Shown here piece after piece: positions 16,377-27,341 of a DNA stretch of 64,000 nucleotides. Both the position numbers and the translations under genes were made by a program. The notes under the pieces are model-generated. The model searched no databases. It was not told where the DNA came from and saw only the letters and a program-made list of their open reading frames with translations. This DNA comes from Candidatus Marithrix sp. (GTDB taxonomy: Bacteria > Pseudomonadota > Gammaproteobacteria > Beggiatoales > Beggiatoaceae), in the NCBI GenBank assembly GCA_016744775.1, contig JADGDS010000005.1, positions 42,275 to 106,274 of the forward strand, in the 5' to 3' direction. Numbering within the stretch: position 1 is the stretch's first letter; the number at the start of each line of letters is the position of its first letter.

Positions 16377-18956
16377 ATGAATATCGAAAAATTCACGACT
16401 AAATTTCAACAAGCCTTGGCTGATGCGCAAAGTATCGCCGTTGGGCGCGATCATCGGTTTATTGAGCCGGTTCATGTATTGTTAGCTATGTTGGATCAGC
16501 AGGATGCTAGTACTAATCAATTATTGACTCGTGCTGGAGCTAATGTTAATAAAATCCGTTCCGGTTTAATGGAAGTCTTAGAAAATATTGATAAAGTTAC
16601 TGCCAATGAGGGTCAAGTACATATTTCTAATGATTTAAACCGTTTATTCAATATAACTGATAAATTAGCTCAACAACGTAAAGATCAGTATATTCCTAGT
16701 GAATTATTTGTCTTGGCAGCACTTAAAGATAAGGGTAGTATTGGTAAATTATTAGCTAAAGCCGGTGTCAAAAAAGAAGTATTAGAACAAGCAATTGATC
16801 AAATGCGTGGTGGGCAAAAGGTCAATGATCCTAATGCTGAGGAACAGCGGCAATCACTTGAAAAATATACAGTCAACTTAACTGAACTAGCATTACAAGG
16901 TAAATTAGATCCAGTAATTGGGCGCGATGATGAAATTCGTCGCATTGTGCAAGTCTTACAGCGGCGTACTAAAAATAATCCTGTATTAATTGGTGAACCG
17001 GGTACAGGTAAAACTGCAATAGTTGAAGGTTTAGCTCAACGCATCATCAACGGTGAAGTGCCAGAAGGTTTAAAAAATAAAAGTTTATTATCACTAGATA
17101 TGGGTTCCTTAATTGCCGGTGCTAAATTTAGAGGTGAATTTGAGGAACGCTTAAAAGCTGTCTTAAATGATTTAGCCAAACAAGAAGGGCAAGTAATTTT
17201 ATTTATAGATGAATTGCATACTATGGTTGGTGCCGGTAAAGGCGAAGGCGCAATGGATGCAGGTAATATGCTCAAACCAGCACTTGCACGTGGCGAATTA
17301 CACTGCGTTGGTGCGACAACTTTAGATGAATATCGCCAATACATTGAAAAAGATGCCGCTTTAGAACGCCGTTTTCAAAAAGTTTTAGTTAATGAACCCA
17401 ATGTTGAAGACACTATTGCCATTTTACGCGGCTTAAAAGAACGCTATGAAGTTCATCATGGTGTAGATATTACCGATCCTGCAATCGTAGCAGCGGCAAC
17501 ATTGTCTAATCGTTATATTACAGATCGACAATTACCTGATAAAGCTATAGATTTAGTTGATGAAGCTGCTAGTCACATTAGAATGGAAATTGATTCCAAA
17601 CCTGAAAGCATAGATCGCCTAGATCGTCGTCTAATTCAGCTAAAAATTGAACATCAAGCTCTAAAAAAAGAAAAAGACAAAGCATCTAAACAACGCTTAG
17701 CAAAATTAAATGAAGAAATTGGTCAATTAGAAAAAGAATTAGCCGATTTAAATGAAATCTGGCGAGCTGAAAAGGCAAGTGTTCAAGATAGCAGCAAAAT
17801 TAAAGAAGAATTAGAACAAAGCCGTTTAGCGATGGAAGCAGCCCATCGAGCTGGTGATTTGGAACGTATGGCAAAATTGCAATATGAACAAATTCCTAAA
17901 TTAGAACAACAGCTTGCAGCGGCTAGTTCAGTTGAACAACCACAAAAAATGCAATTATTACGTAATTCTGTTACTGAGGAAGAAATTGCAGAAGTAGTAT
18001 CTAAATGGACAGGTATTCCAATTACCAAAATGCTAGAAGGCGAACGCGATAAACTACTACATATGGAAACTGCAATTCATAAGCGCGTAATTGGACAAGA
18101 GGAGGCAGTAGAAACAGTTGCTAATGCAATACGCCGCTCTCGCGCCGGATTATCAGATCCTAGTCGCCCTAATGGATCATTTTTATTTTTGGGACCAACA
18201 GGGGTAGGTAAAACTGAACTATCTAAAGCCCTAGCAACTTTCCTATTTGATTCTGATGAAGCGATGATACGCATCGACATGTCAGAATTTATGGAAAAAC
18301 ACTCAGTAGCGCGTCTAATTGGTGCCCCTCCGGGCTATGTAGGTTATGAAGAAGGGGGTTATTTAACCGAAGCAGTACGTCGTCGCCCATACTCAGTAAT
18401 TCTACTCGACGAAGTAGAAAAAGCTCATCCAGATGTATTTGGAGTTTTATTGCAAGTCTTAGATGATGGACGATTAACCGATGGGCAAGGGCGAACAGTA
18501 GATTTTCGTAACACTGTAATAGTCATGACATCAAATCTTGGTTCACAACTGATTCAAGAAATGGCGGGCGCAGAACAATATGATGCTATGAAAGCGGCAG
18601 TAATGGAAATAGTTGGACAACAATTCCGTCCAGAATTTATCAATAGAATTGATGACGTAGTAGTATTCCACCCATTAGGTAAAGATCATATCCGCGATAT
18701 TGCAGATATTCAAATCGACTACCTACGTCAAAGATTACAAACACAAAATATGAAATTGAATATCAGCGAGACTGCCTTAGACAAATTAGGAGAAGCTGGA
18801 TTTGATCCAGTATATGGCGCACGCCCATTAAAACGCGCCATTCAACAAAATTTAGAAAACCCATTAGCTCAAGAAATATTAGGGGCTAAATTTGTGACTG
18901 GGGATGCTATTAATGTTGATTGGCGCGATGAGGCTATGACATTTAGTAAGAGTTAA
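16377..18956 (+). CDS. clpB: Chaperone ClpB, protein disaggregase
   Basis: ClpB solubilises aggregated proteins with DnaK in the cytoplasm, using ATP. The 859-aa length is typical. Visible in order are the N domain (about 1-145), AAA-1 with Walker A GEPGTGKT at 206-213, a long coiled-coil M domain (about 405-530, rich in Glu/Lys/Leu) and AAA-2 with GPTGVGKT at 606-613. The D2 small domain ends in [14 protein letters not shown] hairpin that hides the ribosome binding site suggests heat-dependent translation. The last ~14 codons are copied at 25238-25280. Confidence 0.97.
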   Translation: MNIEKFTTKFQQALADAQSIAVGRDHRFIEPVHVLLAMLDQQDASTNQLLTRAGANVNKIRSGLMEVLENIDKVTANEGQVHISNDLNRLFNITDKLAQQRKDQYIPSELFVLAALKDKGSIGKLLAKAGVKKEVLEQAIDQMRGGQKVNDPNAEEQRQSLEKYTVNLTELALQGKLDPVIGRDDEIRRIVQVLQRRTKNNPVLIGEPGTGKTAIVEGLAQRIINGEVPEGLKNKSLLSLDMGSLIAGAKFRGEFEERLKAVLNDLAKQEGQVILFIDELHTMVGAGKGEGAMDAGNMLKPALARGELHCVGATTLDEYRQYIEKDAALERRFQKVLVNEPNVEDTIAILRGLKERYEVHHGVDITDPAIVAAATLSNRYITDRQLPDKAIDLVDEAASHIRMEIDSKPESIDRLDRRLIQLKIEHQALKKEKDKASKQRLAKLNEEIGQLEKELADLNEIWRAEKASVQDSSKIKEELEQSRLAMEAAHRAGDLERMAKLQYEQIPKLEQQLAAASSVEQPQKMQLLRNSVTEEEIAEVVSKWTGIPITKMLEGERDKLLHMETAIHKRVIGQEEAVETVANAIRRSRAGLSDPSRPNGSFLFLGPTGVGKTELSKALATFLFDSDEAMIRIDMSEFMEKHSVARLIGAPPGYVGYEEGGYLTEAVRRRPYSVILLDEVEKAHPDVFGVLLQVLDDGRLTDGQGRTVDFRNTVIVMTSNLGSQLIQEMAGAEQYDAMKAAVMEIVGQQFRPEFINRIDDVVVFHPLGKDHIRDIADIQIDYLRQRLQTQNMKLNISETALDKLGEAGFDPVYGARPLKRAIQQNLENPLAQEILGAKFVTGDAINVDWRDEAMTFSKS

Positions 18957-18957
18957 T

Positions 18958-19191
18958 AAACGCGGTAAGCTGGGTTAATTTCGACACATAATGTAACGCG
19001 GTAAAGACCTGTCAGGTTTTTAAAACCTGACAGGTCTGTTATGAAAATACCTATTATTTAAAAATATCCAGAGTAAAATTATTATACCACCCATAAGCAT
19101 ACTGAACATCCAGCTTACGCTGGTCTGCTGTAACGCGGTAAGCTAACCCAGCCTACGTCATGTGCTAAAACCAACCCAGCTTACCACGTTA
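18958..19191. mobile_element. Non-autonomous composite repeat element after clpB
   Basis: The segment is bounded by inverted arms AACGCGGTAAGCTGGGTT (about 18959-18976) and AACCCAGCTTACCACGTT (19174-19191). It contains the CCTGTCAGG palindrome (19005-19037) and further GTAAGCT/AGCTTAC pieces. It begins right after the clpB stop and ends where the reading frame of a truncated RRYNRH-family gene breaks off. It encodes no protein. It looks like one or more MITE-like insertions. Confidence 0.6.
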
Positions 19192-19291
19192 ACATATCTA
19201 GCTTAGTTTCAACTAAGGTCACAGGATATATAATAAATACCATCATACCCATGATAAATGAAATACTAAAATTTCGGTAACAGTGTTTCAT
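19181..19291 (-). pseudogene. Truncated RRYNRH-family secreted protein
   Basis: A 36-codon frame starts MKHCYRNFSISFI and continues through PVTLVETKLDML before running into the repeat element (TW, stop). It matches the signal peptide and ETELDML segment of the intact family members at 25297-25587 and 27342-27665. Its upstream sequence (AAACTAAAACGATGCAATT) is also shared. The entire Arg/Tyr/His repeat region is missing, replaced by the element at 18958-19191. The remaining region to 19433 is the shared leader plus AT-rich upstream sequence of the histidine kinase. Confidence 0.75.
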
Positions 19292-19433
19292 AATTAAAAT
19301 CCTCTTTATATCATATCAAAACTAAAACGATGCAATTACCTTAGCAAAATGAAGTGTTTTTATGTCTATTGGTATAGGTATTGCTCAGCAATAAAATTAG
19401 AACTTATTAATAAACCATAGTAAAAAACATAAA

Positions 19434-22400
19434 GTGTTAGGAACAAAGTCACTCACCCGTACTACAATTATAAAAATGGGAATTAGAATAGCTATTGTCA
19501 TTATTGCAGTGACACTAATTAGTTATTGGCATGTGATTTCCATTTTAGAATCTCAAACCTTAGAACAACTTCAAAAGTATATCGTTGAACGTGGGCAACG
19601 AGAAAGTCAGGTTTTTTTATTAGCTCAAGATAATCACTTAATATTTAAAAAGGAATTTGAGCGACGAATTGAGCTGCTTGGTTCTCAAAATCCACAACAA
19701 AGATTTGATCAATTATTATTGCCTTGGTCTGATAAGACATTAAGAAATTTTCCACAAAATAAAAATCTTGAACATTTTGATACCAAACATGATTCTGGTA
19801 TTTATATCGGTAAACAGGCAGTTATTACTCCTAAATTAAGACGCGATGTATTAACTTTTTATGATCTTCTTAATAGTTATGGTCCAGCTTGGGTAAATCG
19901 TTTTATAAATACTTATGTCATTACGCCTGATAATATTGTGATTTTATATTGGCCTGATGAACCTTGGGCTTTGCAGGCAGGTGCTGATATTTACATGCCA
20001 GATGAAGTAGCCTATTCTTCTTCTAATATCAAAAATAACCCCACACGCCAACAAGTTTGGACTACTCTTTATATTGATCCAGTTGCTAAATTATGGATGG
20101 TTTCTCTTGAAACACCTATTGATGATAAGGACAAGAAGCAGATTGCCGCTATTGGACATGATATTGTGCTTAATGAATTAATGGATAGAACAATTCATGA
20201 TGCTCTTGATGGTACTTATAATATGATCTTTCGTGAAGATGGTCGTCTGATTGCCCATCCAAGTTATATGGATAAAATTATCAAAGAAAATGGAGAATTT
20301 GATATTCAGCATTCAGAAGATCAAGCCTTATTAAATACCTTTAATTTAGTAAAAAATAGGGACTCTAATACTATTGTCATTGATAACAAAGCTAATGACG
20401 AATATCTGGCAATTACCAAAATCGAGGGTCCAAATTGGTATTTTGTAACAGCCTATCCTAAATCTTTAATGTCAAATTTAGCTTTTGATACTGCTCGTTT
20501 TATTTTATTCTTAGGTTTATTATCTTTATTAATTGAAATTAGTATATTATTTTATGTATTACGTCAACAGGTAACTAAGCCATTACGAGAATTTGTAGGC
20601 GCGATTGAGAATATTTCTAGCGGTAATTTCACAACTAAAGCTACACAATATTTACCAGTATCTCGTAAAGATGAAATTGGAACACTTGCCAAATCATTTG
20701 ATTCAATGACAGGGCAATTAAACAGTTTTTTTGAAGAATTAAAACATTTAGATAAACTTAAAGATGAATTTTTAGCTAATACTTCGCATGAATTACGTAC
20801 ACCTTTAAATGGAATTATTGGATTAGCAGAATCTCTGATTGATGGTGTCAGCGGCGATTTACCTGATAAAACCAAACAAAATCTATATATGATAGTTGCT
20901 AGCGGCAAACGTTTATCAGTTTTAGTCAATGAAATTCTCGACTTTTCTCAACTGAAACATAAACAATTAGAATTACAATTAAAACCACTACCATTACGAG
21001 AAATAGTTGAATTAGTATTTATGCTAAGTCAGCCGCTAATTGCTAACAAATCAGTAAAACTAATAAATAAAATTGCAGCAGATTTACCACCAGCCTTAGC
21101 TGATGAAAATCGTTTACAGCAGATTTTACATAATTTAATCGGTAATGCTATGAAATTTACTGACACTGGCAGCATAGAAATTTTCGCAACAGTTGCAGAA
21201 AAACAATTAATTATAACTGTAGCAGACACTGGTATTGGAATTGCCGCTGATAAATTAGATAATATTTTTGAATCCTTTGAACAAGCAGATAGTGGCACTG
21301 CGAGAGAATATGGAGGTACAGGATTAGGATTAGCAGTAACAAAACAATTGGTTGAATTACATGGTGGTAAAATTTGGGTAGAATCCACAGAAGGAATAGG
21401 ATCAAAATTCATTTTTAGTTTAAATATTAGCTCTCAACAAGTATCAATTGCTAATTATCAACTACCAAAAGTAAAAGCTGATATTAATTCATCAATAAAA
21501 ACACAAGATAATAATCTAAATACTAATAAAGAAAATCAGATATTAATTGTCGATGATGAAGCAATCAATTTACAAGTGCTTTCAAACTACTTAAGTTTAC
21601 AAAATTACCATGTCATACAAGTAACATCAGGAATTGAAGCCTTAGCTCGTATAGAAAAAGGGCTAAAACCTGATGCTATTATATTAGATGTTATGATGCC
21701 ACAAATGACAGGATATGAAGTAACGCGCAAATTACGTGAAAAATGGGCAGCACTTGAATTACCAATTTTATTATTAACTGCCAAAACTCAAATTGAAGAC
21801 TTAGTAATTGGATTAGAATCGGGAGCAAATGACTACCTTACCAAACCCATATCCAAACAAGAATTACTAGCGCGTCTTAAAACTCATATCAGCTTATCTC
21901 AATTTAAAGCGAAAAATCTAAGCCTAGAAGTTGAAAAACAAGCCGCTGAATTAGCCAATCAAGCAAAAAGTCAATTTTTAGCCACCATGAGTCATGAATT
22001 GCGCACACCTCTAAATGGCATATTAGGCTATGCACAAATATTAAAACGCGACTTAAACTTAGAGCCACGTCAACAAAATGGCTTAAATATTATTGAACAA
22101 AGCGGCGAACATTTATTAACTCTAATTAATGATGTGTTGGATTTAGCCAAAATTGAATCTGGTAAAATCGAACTTGATAAAAATGAATTTGCACTATTAT
22201 ATTTTCTAAAAAGTATTACCGAAATAGTTCGCATTAGAGCCGAACATAAGGATATTTATTTTAAACTAGTAACAGAATACTTACCAAATGGCGTATATGG
22301 CGATGAAAAAAGATTACGACAAGTTCTAATTAACTTACTTGGTAACGCAATCAAATTTACTGATAAAGGTGGTGTTACTTTGAAAGTAAGCCATTATGGC

Positions 22401-23312
22401 GCAAAAACCAGATTTGCAATTGAAGATACCGGTGTAGGAATTGCTAGCGAAGAATTAGAAACTATATTTGAAGCATTTCAACAAGTAGGTGACAAACAAC
22501 GTCAAATTCAAGGCACAGGTTTAGGATTAGCGATTAGTCGTCAACTAGTTGAACTTATGGGTGGCAAATTACAAGTAAAAAGTAAATTAGGGCAAGGTAC
22601 TACATTTTGGTTTGATTTACAATTACCAAAAGCAAAAAACATTATTCAACCAGACAAAAAACTAATTGATATACAAAAAATTGTTGGAATTAAAGGAGAA
22701 GCTCCAACAATTATCATTGTTGATGACAAAACTAACAATCGGCAAATACTAATAGAATTACTTGCACCATTAGGATTTAAACTAATTGAAGCAACTGATG
22801 GTATTGACGCTTTAAATAAAGCACTTGAACATCATCCACAATTGATAATTACCGATTTAATTATGCCAAAAATGGATGGTTTTGAATTAACCAGAAAAAT
22901 AAGACAAACACCAGAATTAAAAAACATTAAAATATTTACAACTTCAGCCAGTGTATTTGAAGAAGATTATAAAAAAAGCTTAACAGCCGGCTGCAATGTC
23001 TTTTTAGCTAAACCAATTAAAGCCGAATACTTATTTGAACAACTGCAAAAATTCTTCAATATAGAATGGATTTATCAACAAACAGTAGATACAAATAACC
23101 AACAAGCACCTATAATACCACCACCATTAGAAACCATACAACAACTATTTGAATTATCCTTAGCAGGAGATATAGAAGCAATAGAAGAGCAAACTAAACA
23201 ACTGATAAAGTCAGATAAACGCTTTATTCCTTTTGCGAATAAACTGCATAGTTTTAGTAAAAACTTTCAAATTAATAAAATGTGTGACTGGTTAAATGGA
23301 TATTTAAAATGA
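19434..23312 (+). CDS. Hybrid histidine kinase with two kinase cores and two receivers
   Basis: This 1292-aa membrane sensor has, in order: a membrane helix (about 15-33), a large extracytoplasmic Cache-like sensor (about 36-350, ending [14 protein letters not shown]), a second helix (about 355-377), HAMP, a first HisKA-HATPase core (phospho-His H452 in TSHELRTPL) and a receiver (D752). A second complete HisKA-HATPase core (H854 in MSHELRTPL), a second receiver (D1141) and a C-terminal helical tail of about 80 residues follow. Two kinase cores in one chain are unusual. The start is uncertain: GTG at 19434 or ATG at 19476, neither with a good ribosome binding site. The stop overlaps the next kinase gene by 4 nt. 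Confidence 0.88.
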   Translation: MLGTKSLTRTTIIKMGIRIAIVIIAVTLISYWHVISILESQTLEQLQKYIVERGQRESQVFLLAQDNHLIFKKEFERRIELLGSQNPQQRFDQLLLPWSDKTLRNFPQNKNLEHFDTKHDSGIYIGKQAVITPKLRRDVLTFYDLLNSYGPAWVNRFINTYVITPDNIVILYWPDEPWALQAGADIYMPDEVAYSSSNIKNNPTRQQVWTTLYIDPVAKLWMVSLETPIDDKDKKQIAAIGHDIVLNELMDRTIHDALDGTYNMIFREDGRLIAHPSYMDKIIKENGEFDIQHSEDQALLNTFNLVKNRDSNTIVIDNKANDEYLAITKIEGPNWYFVTAYPKSLMSNLAFDTARFILFLGLLSLLIEISILFYVLRQQVTKPLREFVGAIENISSGNFTTKATQYLPVSRKDEIGTLAKSFDSMTGQLNSFFEELKHLDKLKDEFLANTSHELRTPLNGIIGLAESLIDGVSGDLPDKTKQNLYMIVASGKRLSVLVNEILDFSQLKHKQLELQLKPLPLREIVELVFMLSQPLIANKSVKLINKIAADLPPALADENRLQQILHNLIGNAMKFTDTGSIEIFATVAEKQLIITVADTGIGIAADKLDNIFESFEQADSGTAREYGGTGLGLAVTKQLVELHGGKIWVESTEGIGSKFIFSLNISSQQVSIANYQLPKVKADINSSIKTQDNNLNTNKENQILIVDDEAINLQVLSNYLSLQNYHVIQVTSGIEALARIEKGLKPDAIILDVMMPQMTGYEVTRKLREKWAALELPILLLTAKTQIEDLVIGLESGANDYLTKPISKQELLARLKTHISLSQFKAKNLSLEVEKQAAELANQAKSQFLATMSHELRTPLNGILGYAQILKRDLNLEPRQQNGLNIIEQSGEHLLTLINDVLDLAKIESGKIELDKNEFALLYFLKSITEIVRIRAEHKDIYFKLVTEYLPNGVYGDEKRLRQVLINLLGNAIKFTDKGGVTLKVSHYGAKTRFAIEDTGVGIASEELETIFEAFQQVGDKQRQIQGTGLGLAISRQLVELMGGKLQVKSKLGQGTTFWFDLQLPKAKNIIQPDKKLIDIQKIVGIKGEAPTIIIVDDKTNNRQILIELLAPLGFKLIEATDGIDALNKALEHHPQLIITDLIMPKMDGFELTRKIRQTPELKNIKIFTTSASVFEEDYKKSLTAGCNVFLAKPIKAEYLFEQLQKFFNIEWIYQQTVDTNNQQAPIIPPPLETIQQLFELSLAGDIEAIEEQTKQLIKSDKRFIPFANKLHSFSKNFQINKMCDWLNGYLK

Positions 23313-25228
23313 ATAATAAAAATAGAGTATTAATAGTTGATGATAATCCAGATAATTTAAGTGTCTTATTTGACTCATTACGCCAATCGAACTTCAAAGT
23401 TTTAATTGCTGAAAGTGGTGAAGTGGTTATCAAACGTATTAAATACCTAAAACCAGATATTATTCTATTAGACATTATGATGCCTGAAATGGATGGTTTT
23501 GAAACTTGTCGTAGATTAAAAGCTAGTTCAGAAAGTAAAAATATTCCTATTATTTTTATGAGTGCCCTTACAGATACAGTAGATAAAGTTAAGGGTTTTG
23601 AACTTGGAGCAGTCGATTATATTACTAAGCCCGTACAAGTAGAAGAAGTATTAGCACGTCTAAATACTCATTTAACCATTAATAATTTGCAACTACAGCT
23701 TAATCAACAAAATGCACAATTAAAACAAGAAATTAACAAACGTATCATAGCTGAAAATCACCTTTCTAAACAAAATAAACGATTAAAATATGAAGTTACT
23801 CAACGTGAATTAATAGAAGAAAAACTACAACAAAGTAAAGAATTAGCAGAATCAGCTAATCGCGCCAAAAGTACCTTTCTTGCTAATATGAGTCATGAGC
23901 TTCGCACACCACTCAATGGTATTTTAGGCTATTCACAAATTTTAAATCGCGATGAAACTATTGCAGACAAACAAGGCATACAAATAATACAACGTTGCGG
24001 CGAACACTTATTAACATTGATAAATGATATTTTAGATTTATCCAAAATTGAAGCTGGTAAATTAGAACTAACGACAATGGATTTTAATTTATCAGTATTT
24101 TTGAATGATATAATCGAAATATTCAAAATGCGAGCAGAACAAAAAGCTATTAAATTAATCTATGATCATTTATCTAAATTACCGACAGTTGTTCATGGCG
24201 ATGAAAAAAGATTAAGACAAATTCTACTTAATTTATTAAGTAATGCGATTAAATTCACACCAAAAGGGCAAGTAACTTTTAAAATAAATTATCACTCACA
24301 AACATCAGATTTAGGTATTATTTCTTTTGAAATAGAAGATTCTGGTATTGGCATAGATGCTGATCATCTTGAAAAAATATTTTCACCATTTCAACAAGTT
24401 GGCGATCAAAGTTTACAAACAGAAGGTACTGGCTTAGGATTAGCTATTACTAAAAAACTGATAGAAATGATGGGTGGCAAAATTCAATTAGAAAGCAAAA
24501 TTGGAATTGGCAGTAGATTTTGGTTCACAATACCATTAACAGTAATATCAGAAAAACCAGCTGAAGAGCAAACTACTACAATACAAGCAACAGAAAAAAC
24601 TATTATTGGATTTGAAAAATCAGAAGAATTCAGAATTTTAGTGGTAGATGATAAATGGGAAAATAGAGTATTATTGACTAAAATATTGGTAGATTTAGGT
24701 TTTGAAGTTTTAGAAGCTGAAAATGGAGAAGATGCGCTAATAAAAACTGAAGAATTTAAGCCAAATGCAATTATTATGGATTTAAAAATGCCGGTAATGG
24801 ATGGCTTAGAAGCTACAAAACACATACGTGAAAATAGCGATTTTGATGATATAGCTATTATAGCAGCCTCAGCGAATGTATTTGACTATCAACAACAACA
24901 AGCAATGGATGTAGGCTGTAATGTCTGTATCAAAAAACCAATAAACATAGATGAATTTTTAGCAAAATTAGCAGAACATTGTAAAATAAAATGGACTTAC
25001 AATACAACAACAACTGCAACAACTACAGAAGAAATGATTCTACCATCAGTAGAACAAATTCAAGAATTATTAAATATAGCGAAAACAGGTAACATTCGCG
25101 CATTTCTAAAACAAACAGAAATGTTATTAGAAAAGGAATCGAATTTAAAGCCATTTGTAGAAAAACTCAATAAATTCGCAAAAGGATTTCAGATAAATGA
25201 ACTTAAGCATTTTTTGGAACACACTTAA
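23309..25228 (+). CDS. Cytoplasmic hybrid histidine kinase (REC-HisKA-HATPase-REC)
   Basis: The 639-aa protein has no membrane helix. It starts with a receiver domain (phospho-acceptor D55 in [11 protein letters not shown]). A coiled coil (about 125-185), HisKA with H196 (MSHELRTPL), HATPase with DSGIGID and GTGLGLAI, a second receiver with D491 ([10 protein letters not shown]) and the same type of C-terminal helical tail as the preceding kinase follow. The ATGA overlap with that kinase suggests translational coupling and a shared phosphorelay. No HPt domain or DNA-binding output is present nearby, so the final target is unknown. Confidence 0.88.
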   Translation: MNNKNRVLIVDDNPDNLSVLFDSLRQSNFKVLIAESGEVVIKRIKYLKPDIILLDIMMPEMDGFETCRRLKASSESKNIPIIFMSALTDTVDKVKGFELGAVDYITKPVQVEEVLARLNTHLTINNLQLQLNQQNAQLKQEINKRIIAENHLSKQNKRLKYEVTQRELIEEKLQQSKELAESANRAKSTFLANMSHELRTPLNGILGYSQILNRDETIADKQGIQIIQRCGEHLLTLINDILDLSKIEAGKLELTTMDFNLSVFLNDIIEIFKMRAEQKAIKLIYDHLSKLPTVVHGDEKRLRQILLNLLSNAIKFTPKGQVTFKINYHSQTSDLGIISFEIEDSGIGIDADHLEKIFSPFQQVGDQSLQTEGTGLGLAITKKLIEMMGGKIQLESKIGIGSRFWFTIPLTVISEKPAEEQTTTIQATEKTIIGFEKSEEFRILVVDDKWENRVLLTKILVDLGFEVLEAENGEDALIKTEEFKPNAIIMDLKMPVMDGLEATKHIRENSDFDDIAIIAASANVFDYQQQQAMDVGCNVCIKKPINIDEFLAKLAEHCKIKWTYNTTTTATTTEEMILPSVEQIQELLNIAKTGNIRAFLKQTEMLLEKESNLKPFVEKLNKFAKGFQINELKHFLEHT

Positions 25229-25237
25229 GCTCATATA

Positions 25238-25280
25238 TTGATTGGCGCGATGATGCTATGACATTTAGTAAGACTTAATA
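25238..25280 (+). pseudogene. Copied 3' end of clpB
   Basis: About 43 bp (TTGATTGGCGCGATGA...TTAATAA) match the 3' end of clpB at 18916-18958 with two differences and would encode IDWRDDAMTFSKT-stop. It directly abuts the 3' end of an intact RRYNRH-family gene. At the clpB locus the same side carries the truncated member of that family, so a clpB-end plus RRYNRH segment seems to have been duplicated. Confidence 0.75.
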
Positions 25281-25296
25281 AGTATTATATTTGTCA

Positions 25297-25587
25297 TTAA
25301 TGATGACGACGGTATCTTCTATCATAACGATTAGATCTTCTATTATGACGGTTATATCTTCTATTATGACGGTTATATCTTCTATTATTATGACGGTTAT
25401 ATCTTCTATGATTATGACGATTGTATCTTCTATTATGAACAGAGATTATATCTTGATCGCTAAATAACGCATTAGCATTTGCGTCTAACATATCTAGCTC
25501 GGTTTCAGCTAATGTAGCAGGAGATATAGCAAATATCATCATAGCAACGATAGATGAAATACTCACATTTCTGTAACTGTGTTTCAT
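25297..25587 (-). CDS. Small secreted Arg/Tyr/Asn/His-repeat protein (RRYNRH family)
   Basis: A 96-aa protein: signal peptide (about 1-27, ending SPATLA), a conserved spacer (ETELDMLDANANALFSDQDI), then a strongly basic tail made of repeats of RRYNRHN or RRYNRHNH to the end. The family function is unknown to me. Paralogues lie at 27342-27665, in truncated form at 19181-19291, and as a Cys-rich relative at 33601-33906. An AGAGGAT site precedes the ATG, and a perfect 18-bp-arm palindrome (25610-25648) lies in the leader. Compared with the 27342 copy it lacks the last acidic tail (YYDDRYSTY). Nucleic-acid or polyanion binding is conceivable from charge but is speculation. Confidence 0.7.
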   Translation of the reverse strand: MKHSYRNVSISSIVAMMIFAISPATLAETELDMLDANANALFSDQDIISVHNRRYNRHNHRRYNRHNNRRYNRHNRRYNRHNRRSNRYDRRYRRHH

Positions 25588-25609
25588 AATTTAAATCCTC
25601 TTAGGTCAT

Positions 25610-25648
25610 ATTAAAACTAAAACGAATCTAATTCGTTTTAGTTTTAAT
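25610..25648. promoter_or_regulatory. Perfect palindrome in the leader of the RRYNRH gene
   Basis: ATTAAAACTAAAACGAAT (25610-25627) and its exact inverse complement (25631-25648) are separated by 3 nt. It lies 22 nt upstream of the start codon at 25587, just before the ribosome binding site. The element is partly conserved upstream of the copy at 27665 (AAACTAAAACGATGTAATTCG) and of the truncated copy at 19291. It may act as an operator or as an RNA hairpin. Confidence 0.55.
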
Positions 25649-25704
25649 ATGCAATTAACGTACCATAATCATGGTTAAATAAATTAACGGAGAAGACAAT
25701 AACA

Positions 25705-26283
25705 ATGGACGATAATGAATGGGAACAGCGTTACCAACAGGGCAAAACAGGTTGGGATCGGGGTGATGTTAGCCCAAATTTACATTACTGGATCGAAAAT
25801 AAGCAGCTAGAAGCTTGTCGATTATTGATTCCCGGCTGTGGTAATGGCTATGAAGTATTGTATCTAGCGAAAAAAGGTTTTGATGTTGTGGCAATTGATA
25901 TTGCACCAACTGCGATAGAAAATCTAAATAAGGCACTGACATCAAACCAGCTTCAAGCAAAGGCAATACAGGCAGATTTTTTCAAATGGCAACCTAAACA
26001 AGCTTTTGATGCGATCTATGAACAAACAAGTTTATGTGCTTTGCCGCCTGCTCAGTGGCAAGCATACGAGCAATGTTTATATCAGTGGCTAAAACCCAAA
26101 GGCAAACTACTAGTTCAATTTATGCAGACTGAAGAAGAAGGTGGTCCTCCTTTTCATTGTGATATTTCTGCTATGTTGGATTTATTTTCTTCTAAACGTT
26201 GGAAATGGAGTGAGGAACATACGACTCAAGTTGATCACTCAGGCGGAAAGCGCGAGAAGGTTTATTTGCTTGAGAAGCTATAG
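25705..26283 (+). CDS. TPMT-family SAM-dependent methyltransferase
   Basis: The 192-aa protein has the thiopurine S-methyltransferase family opening WEQRYQQGKTGWDRGDVSP, the SAM-binding LLIPGCGNGYEVLYLAKKG (motif I), DVVAIDIAP, and FDAIYEQTSLCALPP (motif IV region). Bacterial members methylate thiols, selenium or tellurium compounds, or sulfide-like substrates. The true substrate cannot be read from the sequence. It stands alone on the plus strand, 28 nt before the EamA transporter gene, and may be cotranscribed with it. Confidence 0.85.
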   Translation: MDDNEWEQRYQQGKTGWDRGDVSPNLHYWIENKQLEACRLLIPGCGNGYEVLYLAKKGFDVVAIDIAPTAIENLNKALTSNQLQAKAIQADFFKWQPKQAFDAIYEQTSLCALPPAQWQAYEQCLYQWLKPKGKLLVQFMQTEEEGGPPFHCDISAMLDLFSSKRWKWSEEHTTQVDHSGGKREKVYLLEKL

Positions 26284-26310
26284 GCTTTAAGAACTATAAG
26301 AAGTTTTACA

Positions 26311-27237
26311 ATGCGCATGATAAAATTTGAACAACCAGATATTTTATTTGGGTTTTTCCTTGCATTTTTGGGAACCGCTTTATTTTCATTAAAATCTATC
26401 TTTATTAAGTTAGCTTATGCACAAGGACTAGATACCAATAGTGTTTTAATGTTAAGAATGGCAATTTCTTTACCTATTTATCTAATAATTATTGCATTCC
26501 TATTCAGAAAAAATAATCCACCAAAGCTAGAAATTAAACAAAATTTTTTACTTATTGTATTTTTGGGCTTTATAGGTTATTTTTTAGCATCTTGGTTAGA
26601 TTTGAAAGGACTTGAAAATATATCAGCTGGTTTAGAACGATTAACTTTATTTACTTATCCCATTTTTGTTTCTATCTTAGGTGCTTTATTTTTTAATATT
26701 CCATTAAATAAAAAGATTATTATGACTTTATTCTTAACTTACTTAGGGTTATGGATTGTTTTTAGTCAAGAGTTAGGTGAAAATACGGGTAACACAAGAA
26801 TAGGAATATTATTAGTAATCTTTTCAGCTCTAAGTTATTCTTTTTATGTATTACTTGGAAAAAAAGTCATTCATTGTATAGGTAGTTTATGGTTTACTTC
26901 ATTAGCAATGAGTATATCGAGTATTTTTGTATTAGTTTATTATGCATTATTTTTTGACTTTAACTCATTAACTATTAGCTATTATGCGTGGATTTGGATT
27001 ATTTTGCTTGCTGTTATTAGTACAGTTATTCCTAGTTTTATGATTAGTGAAGCAATAGCTAAAATAGGATCTGCTCAAACTGGTATTGTTGGTACTTTAG
27101 GTCCTATAATAACGATTGTATTAGCTATTTTTATTTTAAATGAACCATTTAGTATTTATCATGCTATTGGAATTTCTTTGGTAATATCGGGAGTTATGTT
27201 ATTAACTGTGAAGAAAAAACCTAATAAATTGATTTGA
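26311..27237 (+). CDS. EamA-family (DMT) transporter
   Basis: A 308-aa integral membrane protein with ten predicted hydrophobic segments arranged as two EamA repeats (about 15-150 and 162-300). The second repeat holds the usual A.KIGSAQTGIVGTLGPIITIVLA and LNEPFSIYHAIGISLVISGV patterns. Such proteins export metabolites or amino acids across the inner membrane; the substrate is unknown. ATG codons at residues 1 and 3 are both possible starts. Confidence 0.85.
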   Translation: MRMIKFEQPDILFGFFLAFLGTALFSLKSIFIKLAYAQGLDTNSVLMLRMAISLPIYLIIIAFLFRKNNPPKLEIKQNFLLIVFLGFIGYFLASWLDLKGLENISAGLERLTLFTYPIFVSILGALFFNIPLNKKIIMTLFLTYLGLWIVFSQELGENTGNTRIGILLVIFSALSYSFYVLLGKKVIHCIGSLWFTSLAMSISSIFVLVYYALFFDFNSLTISYYAWIWIILLAVISTVIPSFMISEAIAKIGSAQTGIVGTLGPIITIVLAIFILNEPFSIYHAIGISLVISGVMLLTVKKKPNKLI

Positions 27238-27309
27238 TTAAATTTCCGCTGTCGTTCCAAAATGCAGGTGAACTCAAACGTTAGCGACTAGAACTAAAAT
27301 TGAAGCCTT

Positions 27310-27335
27310 GTAAGGTCGGTGATAACCGACCCTAC
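27310..27335. repeat. Short palindrome, GGTCGGT..ACCGACC type
   Basis: GTAAGGTCGGT and ACCGACCCTAC pair around GATA with one mismatch. It lies between the convergent EamA and RRYNRH genes and could serve as a terminator. It also resembles a common dispersed repeat. Confidence 0.5.
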
Positions 27336-27341
27336 AAATAC

